From NCBI RefSeq assembly GCF_005843885.1, contig NZ_CP040443.1, positions 3,658,001 to 3,722,000 of the forward strand: 64,000 nt of DNA. The letters are read 5' to 3'. The translations under genes and the position numbers were made by a program. This document shows, one piece after another, positions 54,164 through 62,013 of the stretch. A model generated the notes under the pieces. It worked only from the letters and a program-made list of their open reading frames with translations, did not search any database and was not told the origin of the DNA. Source of the DNA: Escherichia sp. E4742 (GTDB taxonomy: Bacteria > Pseudomonadota > Gammaproteobacteria > Enterobacterales > Enterobacteriaceae). Each line of letters opens with the position of its first letter. Position 1 is the stretch's first letter.

Positions 54164-56844
54164 ATATCCTCATGAAATTCTTCAAGTTCAGGGGCAGTTT
54201 GCTGGGGAAGTGTAACACGAAAACAGGCACCACCTTCCGGTCGGTTGAACGCGGTAATGGTACCGCCGTGTACATCCACAATCGCCCGACAAATTGCCAG
54301 CCCAAGCCCTACACCTGGCACCGCCGACTCTTTATTCCCTCGAGCAAACTTATCGAAAATAGTCTGCTCCTGGCCTGGCGGAAGACCGGGGCCGTTATCC
54401 CAGACATCCAGTTGTAGCTTCTCGCCCTCAACGTGGGCATCGATACCAATTTCGGCCTGCGCACCCGCGTATTTCACCGCGTTCTCCAGCAGATTAATTA
54501 ATACCCGTTCAAATAATGGCCCGTCAACGTGGATTAAGGTCAGCGGTTCTGGCAGAGAAAGGTTGATGGGCGACGATAAACCCGGTTCCAGCATTTGCAG
54601 CGCGCTGCCGACCACTTCTTCCAGCGTTAACCACTCTTTCTTCAAATTAAAGCCGCCGGACTGAATTCGCGCCATATCCAGTAGATTATTCACCAGTCGG
54701 GTAGTGTTCAGCACATGCTGACGAATCTCGCTGGCCTGGCGGGCGTGGGGCGATCCTTCGCTTGCCAGATCGAGCGTTAAGATTTCTGCCTGACCGAACA
54801 GCACTGTAAGCGGAGTGCGTAAATCGTGCGAAAGCGCCGCCAGCAGGGCGTTGCGGATCTGTTCACGTTCGCTTGCCATCCGCGCCTGTTCTTCGCTGGC
54901 GGTCAGCGTCAGCCGCTCAAGCGCATTGGCGACTAACAGCGTAAACGTCTCCAGCAGGCGCTGTTGTTCCGGGATCATCAACTGGCGCAGATTCCCCGGT
55001 TCCACCACCACCAGCCCGTAGGTTTTCTCGCCGCTTTTTAACGGCAAAATCTGGTACGGCACGCCGGGTAACGTGTCAGTACCTGCGCCTGCTGGCAGGC
55101 CTTTATCAAAACTCCACTGCGCGATGGCATCGTCCCACGGCGTCATTCCTTGTGGATGTGTTAACGGCTGCAATTTACCGTTGTCATCGGGCAACAACAC
55201 CTGACTGCGGGCATGAAACGTGGAAGCAATAAATTGTTCGCTGGTGGCGGCGATGTCCTGCGGACTGCGGCCCACTGCCAGAGCTTTGGACATTTCATAT
55301 AAATGCCGTGTGCGTTGCTCGCGGTAACGGGCTACCCGCGCCTGATAACGCACGCCAGCAGTAAGGTTCCCGATCACCAGCCCGACGGTTAACATCACCG
55401 CGAAGGTCAGCAGATATTGCACATCAGAGACGGCGAGCGTGCCGCGTGGGGCGATAAAAAAGAGATCGAAACTCACCACATTAATGACGGTGGCAACCAC
55501 CGAAGGCCAGCGTCCATAAAATAACGCCACCACCACCACGCCAAGCAGATACAGCATCACCAGGTTGGCGGCATCAAACGCCATCAGCCACTGCATGGCA
55601 ATTAAGGTGATAACGGCGCATAACGCGGCGGCAACCACGCATCCCTGAATCTGTACCCGCCACTTGTCTTTAAAAGAGCGGCTATCCGGCGCGTTGTTAA
55701 TCGTGCGGGCGGGTGGTTCATCAAGCGCAACCAGCACCTGATCGAGATCGGGGGCGATGCGCGCCAGTCGGTCAGCAAACGTTTCCCGACGCCACCAGCG
55801 GCGCGAGGCCGGGCGACCGAGAATAATCTTGCCGAGATTATGTTCACGGGCATAACGCACTACCGCTTTTTCTTCCGCTGGATCAGAAAGTGTTGCCGTC
55901 TCCGCGCCCAGCTCCTGCGCCAGACGTAAGGCGCTGAGAATTGCCCGACGTTTTTTCTCCGGTAAGCGGTGCAGGGCAGGGGTTTCAACATACACCGCGT
56001 GCCAGACGCTCCCCAGCCTTGACGCCAATCGCGCCGCCGCGCGAACCAGTTTCTCACTGCCGGTGTTATGGCCGATGCATAAAAGGATCGCGTCGCGCGT
56101 GTGCCAGACTTTCTCTTCGCCAGGATGCCCCCGCCAGGCGCGCATTTGTTCATCTACGCGATCGGCAGTACGGCGCAGTGCCAGCTCGCGCAGGGCGATC
56201 AGATTGCCTTTGCGGAAAAAATGTTCAATGGCGCGCTCCGCCTGCCCGGCAATATAGACTTTGCCTTCTTTCAGCCGCTGGCGCAGATCGTCCGGGGGCA
56301 AGTCCACCAGCACCACGTCGTCGGCGGCATCGAAAAAAGGATCGGGCACGGTTTCCCGCACCTGAATTCCGGTGACGCCGCTGACCACATCGTTCAGGCT
56401 TTCCAGATGCTGAACGTTGACGGTAGTGAAAACATCAATGCCAGCTTCCAGCAGCTCTTCGATGTCCTGCCAGCGTTTAGGATGACGGGAACCTGGCGCA
56501 TTACTGTGCGCCAGTTCGTCCATCAATATCAGCGCCGGACGGCGGGCAAGGGCGGCATCGAGATCAAACTCGCTGATATGCCGCCCACGGTACGCCTGGC
56601 GTTTCAGCGGCAGAACAGCCAGACCTTCCAGCATTGCGGCGGTATCTTTCCGCCCGTGGGTTTCTACCACGCCAACCACAATATCCAGCCCTTGCGCTCG
56701 CAGTCGCTGGGCTTCTGCCAGCATCGCCCAGGTCTTCCCGACGCCTGCACAGGCACCGAAGAAAACTTTCAGCTTCCCCCGATGCGGCGCGGCAGTTTGT
56801 TCCAGCAGGCGATCGGGGTCGGGACGTAAGGGTTCGTTATTCAT
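54160..56844 (-). CDS. kdpD: Potassium sensor histidine kinase KdpD
   Basis: KdpD senses K+ limitation at the inner membrane and controls KdpE. In 894 residues the order is: KdpD N-terminal domain with a Walker A-like GACAGVGKT (~30-38), a universal stress protein-like domain (~250-370), four membrane helices (~400-498), a GAF-like domain, and a histidine kinase core with phospho-His in LSHDLRTPLT (about 673) and the N/G boxes ENAVKYAG and DNGPGLP. The start MNNEPLRPDP overlaps the kdpC stop by eight bases. Confidence 0.98.
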   Translation of the reverse strand: MNNEPLRPDPDRLLEQTAAPHRGKLKVFFGACAGVGKTWAMLAEAQRLRAQGLDIVVGVVETHGRKDTAAMLEGLAVLPLKRQAYRGRHISEFDLDAALARRPALILMDELAHSNAPGSRHPKRWQDIEELLEAGIDVFTTVNVQHLESLNDVVSGVTGIQVRETVPDPFFDAADDVVLVDLPPDDLRQRLKEGKVYIAGQAERAIEHFFRKGNLIALRELALRRTADRVDEQMRAWRGHPGEEKVWHTRDAILLCIGHNTGSEKLVRAAARLASRLGSVWHAVYVETPALHRLPEKKRRAILSALRLAQELGAETATLSDPAEEKAVVRYAREHNLGKIILGRPASRRWWRRETFADRLARIAPDLDQVLVALDEPPARTINNAPDSRSFKDKWRVQIQGCVVAAALCAVITLIAMQWLMAFDAANLVMLYLLGVVVVALFYGRWPSVVATVINVVSFDLFFIAPRGTLAVSDVQYLLTFAVMLTVGLVIGNLTAGVRYQARVARYREQRTRHLYEMSKALAVGRSPQDIAATSEQFIASTFHARSQVLLPDDNGKLQPLTHPQGMTPWDDAIAQWSFDKGLPAGAGTDTLPGVPYQILPLKSGEKTYGLVVVEPGNLRQLMIPEQQRLLETFTLLVANALERLTLTASEEQARMASEREQIRNALLAALSHDLRTPLTVLFGQAEILTLDLASEGSPHARQASEIRQHVLNTTRLVNNLLDMARIQSGGFNLKKEWLTLEEVVGSALQMLEPGLSSPINLSLPEPLTLIHVDGPLFERVLINLLENAVKYAGAQAEIGIDAHVEGEKLQLDVWDNGPGLPPGQEQTIFDKFARGNKESAVPGVGLGLAICRAIVDVHGGTITAFNRPEGGACFRVTLPQQTAPELEEFHEDM

Positions 56845-57409
56845 CAAGCTTATCCAGTGCCAGATTGAGTTCGACAATGTTGACGACCGGCTGGCCGATA
56901 TATTTCACCAGCGGTTGTTGGCTGTATTTTGCGATCAGTTGCGTGAGCTGTTCAACGCTGAGATTACGCGCTTTCGCCACGCGTGGGATCTGCCAAGCCG
57001 CCGCTTGCGGGGTGATGTTATTGTCCAGCCCGCTTGCCGACGCCGTCACCAGTTCAACCGGAACGCTCGTGCTGGCATCCGGGTTAGCGGCCCGTAATGC
57101 AGCAACGCGTGTGGCTATCTGTTTATCCAGCTCCGGGTTACTGACTGCCAGATTGCTCCCGCCAGAAGCCTGTGAATTATAGGGCATTTCTGCCGTTGCC
57201 GACGGGCGACCATGAAAATAGCCGTTGCTGGTAAAATTCTGCCCGATTAATGCCGAACCGCGCACCGTATCACCTTCACGAATCAACGAACCCTTGGCCT
57301 GCCAGGGAAACCACCATTGCCCCAGCGCGGTGGTCAGCAGCGGGTAAACGCCGCCAGTAATCAATAACAGAAAGATAAATGTCGATAATGCCGGACGTAA
57401 TCCACGCAT
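56837..57409 (-). CDS. kdpC: K+-transporting ATPase subunit KdpC
   Basis: KdpC is the small single-span subunit that stabilises the KdpFABC complex. The 190-residue protein has one N-terminal helix (~7-28) and a periplasmic domain with GSALIGQNF and ASGLDNNITPQAA motifs. The ATG at 57409 is chosen over a GTG/TTG-type upstream start. It is 8 bp after kdpB. Confidence 0.97.
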   Translation of the reverse strand: MRGLRPALSTFIFLLLITGGVYPLLTTALGQWWFPWQAKGSLIREGDTVRGSALIGQNFTSNGYFHGRPSATAEMPYNSQASGGSNLAVSNPELDKQIATRVAALRAANPDASTSVPVELVTASASGLDNNITPQAAAWQIPRVAKARNLSVEQLTQLIAKYSQQPLVKYIGQPVVNIVELNLALDKLDE

Positions 57410-57417
57410 GGTAAACC

Positions 57418-59466
57418 TCACACCAGACCGCAAGCGGTCAGCAGTAAATCAATGACTTTGATACCAATAAACGGCACCAGCAGCCCACCCAGACCGTAAA
57501 TCCATAAGTTACGGCGCAACATGGCAGAAGCGGTAAGCGGTTTATAACTCACGCCTTTTAACGCCAGAGGAATTAAAAAGACGATAATCAAGGCGTTGAA
57601 AATGACCGCACTGAGAATGGCGGAGTCGGGCGAATGCAGGCGCATGATGTTCAGCGCATTTAACTGCGGATACGTTGCCGCGAATGCCGCCGGAATAATG
57701 GCGAAGTATTTCGCCACATCGTTGGCAATGCTGAAGGTGGTCAGCGAGCCACGGGTCATCAGCATCTGTTTGCCAATGTGCACCACCTCGATCAACTTGG
57801 TCGGGTTAGAGTCGAGATCCACCATATTGCCCGCTTCTTTCGCCGCCTGGGTGCCGGAGTTCATCGCCACCGCAACATCTGCCTGCGCCAGCGCCGGAGC
57901 ATCGTTGGTGCCATCGCCGGTCATCGCCACCAAACGGCCTTCCGCCTGATACTGACGAATCAATGCCAGCTTGGCCTCCGGTGTCGCTTCGGCGAGGAAA
58001 TCATCGACGCCCGCTTCCGCAGCAATCGCGGCGGCAGTCAGGCGGTTATCGCCGGTAATCATCACCGTTTTAATGCCCATTTGGCGCAGTTGTGCGAAAC
58101 GCTCTTTGATACCGCCTTTGACGATATCTTTCAGCGCAATAACGCCCAGCACGCGGGAACCTTCTACCACTACCAGCGGCGTGGCCCCCTGACGCGCAAC
58201 GTTATCAACTTTTTGATCGACATCGGCAGGGAAGTGACCACCGTTAGCTTCAACATGGCGGCGAATGGCATCGACAGAACCTTTACGGATCATACGGTTG
58301 TCGATGTTGATCCCGCTCATCCGGCTTTGCGCAGTAAACGGTACAAAGGTGGCATGGAGCGACTGCACATCGCGCTCGCGTAGGTTAAAACGCTGCTTGG
58401 CGAGGATCACAATACTGCGGCCTTCCGGCGTTTCATCTGCCAGCGAAGCCAGTTGTGCGGCATCGGCCAGCGTTTTTTCCTCTACGCCCTGCGCGGGGAT
58501 AAACTCTGACGCCTGACGGTTACCTAGCGTGATGGTGCCGGTTTTATCCAGCAGCAGAACGTCAACGTCACCCGCCGCTTCAACTGCACGTCCGCTGGTG
58601 GCGATCACATTGGCGCCCAGCATCCGGCTCATCCCGGCGACGCCGATCGCCGACAGCAGGCCGCCAATAGTCGTTGGGATCAGACAAACCAGCAGCGCCA
58701 CCAGTACCGTTACGCTGACCGCGTTACCGCCCCAGGCGGTAAATGGCCATAGCGTGGCGGTCGCCAGTAAAAAGACGATGGTCAGGGCAATCAGCAGGAT
58801 GGTCAGGGCAATCTCGTTCGGCGTTTTGCGTCGCTGTGCGCCTTCCACCATCGCGATCATCCGGTCCAGAAATGTCTCGCCGGGGTTAACGCTGCACTCA
58901 ATCACCAGCCAGTCAGAAAGAATACGCGTGCCGCCGGTGACGGAGGCAAAATCGCCGCCGGATTCACGGATCACCGGTGCCGATTCCCCGGTGATGGCGC
59001 TTTCATCGACCGATGCGCCTCCTTCAATGACTTCACCATCGCAGGGGATAATATCGCCAGCTTCTACCAGTACGATATCGCCTTTACGCAGTTGATCGGC
59101 GGGAACTTTGTCCGCCGCAGCGCCATATTTCGGCTCACGCAGCTTGCGGGCAAAGGCAGTTTTTTTCACCCCTTTCAGACTGTTGGCCTGCGCTTTACTG
59201 CGGCCTTCTGCCAGCGCCTCGGCGAAATTAGCAAACAGTACGGTGACCCACAGCCAGCCGCTAATTGCCGCGCTAAACAGCGCGTTGCCAGGCATCACAC
59301 CGCTTGCCATCGCGATGCTAATACAGGTGGTCAGCAGACTGCCGATCCAGACGATAAACATCACCGGATTGCGCCATTGCGCCTGCGGGCTTAATTTTTT
59401 CACCGCTTCTTTCAGCGCCTGAACGACAAGTGTTGGTTCGAATAGCGCCAGTTGTTTACGACTCAT
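57418..59466 (-). CDS. kdpB: K+-transporting P-type ATPase subunit KdpB
   Basis: KdpB is the P-type ATPase subunit that powers K+ import through KdpA. In 682 residues: actuator motif TGES (ITGESAPV, ~159), phosphorylation motif DKTGT (Asp about 307), nucleotide-binding KGS (~395) and hinge TGDGTNDAPAL (~515-525), with about seven membrane helices. It lies 22 bp after kdpA. Confidence 0.99.
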   Translation of the reverse strand: MSRKQLALFEPTLVVQALKEAVKKLSPQAQWRNPVMFIVWIGSLLTTCISIAMASGVMPGNALFSAAISGWLWVTVLFANFAEALAEGRSKAQANSLKGVKKTAFARKLREPKYGAAADKVPADQLRKGDIVLVEAGDIIPCDGEVIEGGASVDESAITGESAPVIRESGGDFASVTGGTRILSDWLVIECSVNPGETFLDRMIAMVEGAQRRKTPNEIALTILLIALTIVFLLATATLWPFTAWGGNAVSVTVLVALLVCLIPTTIGGLLSAIGVAGMSRMLGANVIATSGRAVEAAGDVDVLLLDKTGTITLGNRQASEFIPAQGVEEKTLADAAQLASLADETPEGRSIVILAKQRFNLRERDVQSLHATFVPFTAQSRMSGINIDNRMIRKGSVDAIRRHVEANGGHFPADVDQKVDNVARQGATPLVVVEGSRVLGVIALKDIVKGGIKERFAQLRQMGIKTVMITGDNRLTAAAIAAEAGVDDFLAEATPEAKLALIRQYQAEGRLVAMTGDGTNDAPALAQADVAVAMNSGTQAAKEAGNMVDLDSNPTKLIEVVHIGKQMLMTRGSLTTFSIANDVAKYFAIIPAAFAATYPQLNALNIMRLHSPDSAILSAVIFNALIIVFLIPLALKGVSYKPLTASAMLRRNLWIYGLGGLLVPFIGIKVIDLLLTACGLV

Positions 59467-59488
59467 ATTCAGTGCTCACTCAATATCA

Positions 59489-61162
59489 TCAGGAGAGATA
59501 TTCCGCCACCGGACCAAGCGCCAGGGCAGGGATAAAGGTCAGTGCGCCAACCAGCAACACGGTGCCGATTAACAGGCCAACAAACAGCGGGCCGTGCGTT
59601 GGCAGCGTGCCGGAGCTGGCGGGTTGGCTCTTTTTACTCACCAGCGAACCGGCAATTGCCATCACCGGGATAATCACCCCGAAGCGACCGACAAACATGC
59701 AGAACGCCAGCAAACAGTTCCAGAATGGAGAGTTGGCGCTTAATCCGGCAAAGGCGCTGCCGTTGTTGTTAGCGGCGGACGACACGGCGTACAGCACTTC
59801 GCTAAAACCGTGTGGGCCAGGGTTGAGCATGGCGCTACGTCCGGCGTCGGTCATCATCGCCAGCGCTGCGCCCATCAGCACCAGCGTTGGAGTAACCAGA
59901 ATCGCCAGTGCAGTCAGTTTCATCTCGCGTACGTCGATTTTTTTACCCAGATATTCCGGTGTACGACCAATCATCAGCCCGGCAATAAACACCGCCAGCA
60001 GGACAAACAGCATCATGCCGTAAAGACCAGAACCGACACCGCCGAATACCACTTCACCAATTTGCATCAACCACATCGGCACCATGCCGCCAAGAGCGGT
60101 AAACGAATCATGCATCGCAATCACCGCACCGCAGGAAGCCGCCGTGGTCACAACAGCAAACAGGCTACTGACCAGCACGCCAAAACGGCTCTCTTTACCT
60201 TCCATATTGATGTTACTGTCTGCGCCGAGCGCCAGCAGATGCGGATTACCCTGAACTTCTGCCCACATCACCACGCCTACGCAGATGACAAAAATCACCG
60301 ACATCGCCCACAGCAACATGCGCCCCTGGCGGCGATCGCCCGCCACTTCGCCAAAGGCAAAGCACAGCGCCGTTGGGATCAAGAAGATCGCCAGCATTTG
60401 CACGAAGTTGGTCAGTGCGGTCGGGTTTTCAAACGGATGCGACGAGTTGGCATTAAAGAAGCCACCGCCGTTAGTACCGAGCATCTTGATCGCTTCCTGA
60501 GAAGCCACCGGACCCATTGGTAACAGCTGTTGTGCTCCTTCAATGGTCGTCACGGCCTGATAAGGCTGAAAGTTTTGCAACGCACCTTGTTGAATAAAAA
60601 ACAGCGCGATCAACAACGCCACAGGGGCTAACACCCATAACGTGATGCGTAGCAGATCGACCCAGGCATTCCCAAGTGTGCTCATGCTCTGGCGGGTAAA
60701 CGCGCGGATAAGGGCAAAAATCACCGCAATCCCGCTGGCGGCAGAAAGAAAGTTTTGCACCGTTAAGCCCGCCATCTGGCTGAAATAGCTCAACGTGGTT
60801 TCACCGCTATAAGATTGCCAGTTGGTGTTAGTGACAAAGCTGACGGCGGTATTCAGCGCCAGATCCCACGACAGCCCCGGCAACTGCTGTGGATTAAGTG
60901 GCAGATAGTGCTGGCCGAGCAACATAAAAAACAGCACCGCCAGCCCCAGCATGTTCAGGCCGAGAATGGCAGAGAGATACTGCTTCCAGTTCATCTCACG
61001 GTCAGAGACGCCAAGTAAACGAAAGAGTACGCGTTCAACGCCCGTCGTACCAGGAAGAGGAATATCATTAATCAGCCGCGCCAGCCCGCAGCCTAAAGGG
61101 CGCGCCAGCACCATTAATACCAGTAAAAACGTGGCAATCAGTAAGAACCCTTGCGCAGCCAT
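59489..61162 (-). CDS. kdpA: K+-transporting ATPase potassium-binding subunit KdpA
   Basis: KdpA is the channel-like subunit of the SKT superfamily that selects K+. The start MAAQGFLLIA gives 557 residues; a 48-residue upstream extension is rejected because it would overrun kdpF. Four filter-like P-loops are visible, including VTNTNWQSYSG (~115), TNGGGFFNANSSHP (~230) and SSAANNNGSAF (~465). Its ATG overlaps the kdpF stop (ATGA). Confidence 0.98.
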   Translation of the reverse strand: MAAQGFLLIATFLLVLMVLARPLGCGLARLINDIPLPGTTGVERVLFRLLGVSDREMNWKQYLSAILGLNMLGLAVLFFMLLGQHYLPLNPQQLPGLSWDLALNTAVSFVTNTNWQSYSGETTLSYFSQMAGLTVQNFLSAASGIAVIFALIRAFTRQSMSTLGNAWVDLLRITLWVLAPVALLIALFFIQQGALQNFQPYQAVTTIEGAQQLLPMGPVASQEAIKMLGTNGGGFFNANSSHPFENPTALTNFVQMLAIFLIPTALCFAFGEVAGDRRQGRMLLWAMSVIFVICVGVVMWAEVQGNPHLLALGADSNINMEGKESRFGVLVSSLFAVVTTAASCGAVIAMHDSFTALGGMVPMWLMQIGEVVFGGVGSGLYGMMLFVLLAVFIAGLMIGRTPEYLGKKIDVREMKLTALAILVTPTLVLMGAALAMMTDAGRSAMLNPGPHGFSEVLYAVSSAANNNGSAFAGLSANSPFWNCLLAFCMFVGRFGVIIPVMAIAGSLVSKKSQPASSGTLPTHGPLFVGLLIGTVLLVGALTFIPALALGPVAEYLS

Positions 61163-61251
61163 CAGAACGCCTCCGCATTGATCAGGGCATAAACCAGATA
61201 ACCCAGTAATAAAAACACCAGCAACACGCCGGCTATCACGCCTGCACTCAC
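61162..61251 (-). CDS. kdpF: KdpF, small membrane subunit of the Kdp ATPase
   Basis: This 29-codon gene starts with GTG (MSAGVIAGVLLVFLL...) preceded by GGAGGT at 5-nt spacing. It encodes one hydrophobic helix that stabilises KdpA. Its TGA overlaps the kdpA ATG, so the whole operon is translationally coupled. It is the first gene of kdpFABC. Confidence 0.93.
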   Translation of the reverse strand: MSAGVIAGVLLVFLLLGYLVYALINAEAF

Positions 61252-61563
61252 AGTGCACCTCCAGTGGCCTAAAAGTGATACCGGAAGGGTAGAATTCTGG
61301 CTGCAAAGATTTCGCAAAAATCTGCGGGCGGGGTGTAAAAAAAGTATAAAAATGGCAAAAGCCATGATTTAACTAATGATTAGTATTAATTTAACTTCTA
61401 TGTAACTTAATTACACGGTGAATGTAAATAAACCATCAATAAGCAAAAATAAGTGGTCGGATGAGTAGTAAAATTACACAAAAGGCGGTACTATTTTCAT
61501 CAGATAAACAAATTCATTTTTCCGGTGCCATTCACCGGGTAGATACAAAAGGGGGAGAAAAGT
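61252..61563. other. Divergent region kdpF / ybfA
   Basis: This 312-bp region contains the kdpFABC promoter with the KdpE site nearer kdpF, then AT-rich DNA leading to ybfA. No further gene or repeat is visible. Confidence 0.5.
61326..61352 (-). promoter_or_regulatory. KdpE operator of kdpFABC
   Basis: Leftward TTTTTATACTTTTTTTACAC followed by CCCGCCCG matches the known KdpE footprint, a T-rich tract next to a GC block. It is about 75-100 bp upstream of the kdpF start. Confidence 0.82.
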
Positions 61564-61770
61564 ATGGAACTCTACAGAGAATATCCTGCATGGCTTATCT
61601 TTTTACGCCGTACTTATGCGGTTGCAGCGGGCGTTCTTGCGCTGCCTTTCATGCTTTTCTGGAAAGACCGCGCCCGCTTTTACAGCTACCTGCATCGTGT
61701 CTGGTCGAAAACCAGCGATAAACCGGTGTGGATGGATCAGGCCGAAAAGGCAACCGGTGATTTTTACTGA
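61564..61770 (+). CDS. ybfA: YbfA, small DUF2517 protein
   Basis: The 68-residue protein has one hydrophobic segment (~13-33, [16 protein letters not shown]) flanked by Arg residues, probably a membrane helix, and a charged C-terminal half ending [20 protein letters not shown] precedes the ATG. Function unknown. It is divergent from kdpF and upstream of rhsC, a conserved placement in E. coli. A strong terminator follows. Confidence 0.92.
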
Positions 61771-61792
61771 TTGCTGAGTTCTGAATACATTG

Positions 61793-61825
61793 AAAACCGC
61801 CAGCGGAAACGCTGGCGGTTTTTTT
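61793..61825 (+). terminator. ybfA intrinsic terminator
   Basis: AAAACCGCCAGCG GAAA CGCTGGCGGTTTT with T7 on the + strand: a near-ideal rho-independent terminator that insulates rhsC from ybfA. Confidence 0.93.
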
Positions 61826-61852
61826 GTATCAGGAAGATGTTCAGAGGAATAT

Positions 61853-62013
61853 TTAGACACCGTTATACCAATCGAAACATATATTCATGAAATATATATA
61901 AATATTTTCCTAATTGTTTCTATCTGCTGGATATCTCACTTAAGGCTTTCTTATAAATCTGTAGGGTTTTGCCTGTCAGCGGACAAATAACCCGATAATA
62001 CAAGGATGCACAG
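61853..62013. other. AT-rich leader of the Rhs gene
   Basis: This stretch is strongly AT-rich (for example ATGAAATATATATAAATATTTTCC) between the ybfA terminator and the GC-rich rhs core. The base-composition step marks the element boundary. AAGGAT precedes the ATG. Confidence 0.6.

Noticed and set aside
61163..61306. 48-residue N-terminal extension of kdpA
   Set aside because: It reads through kdpF in another frame; kdpF with its own RBS and the ATGA overlap explain the region.
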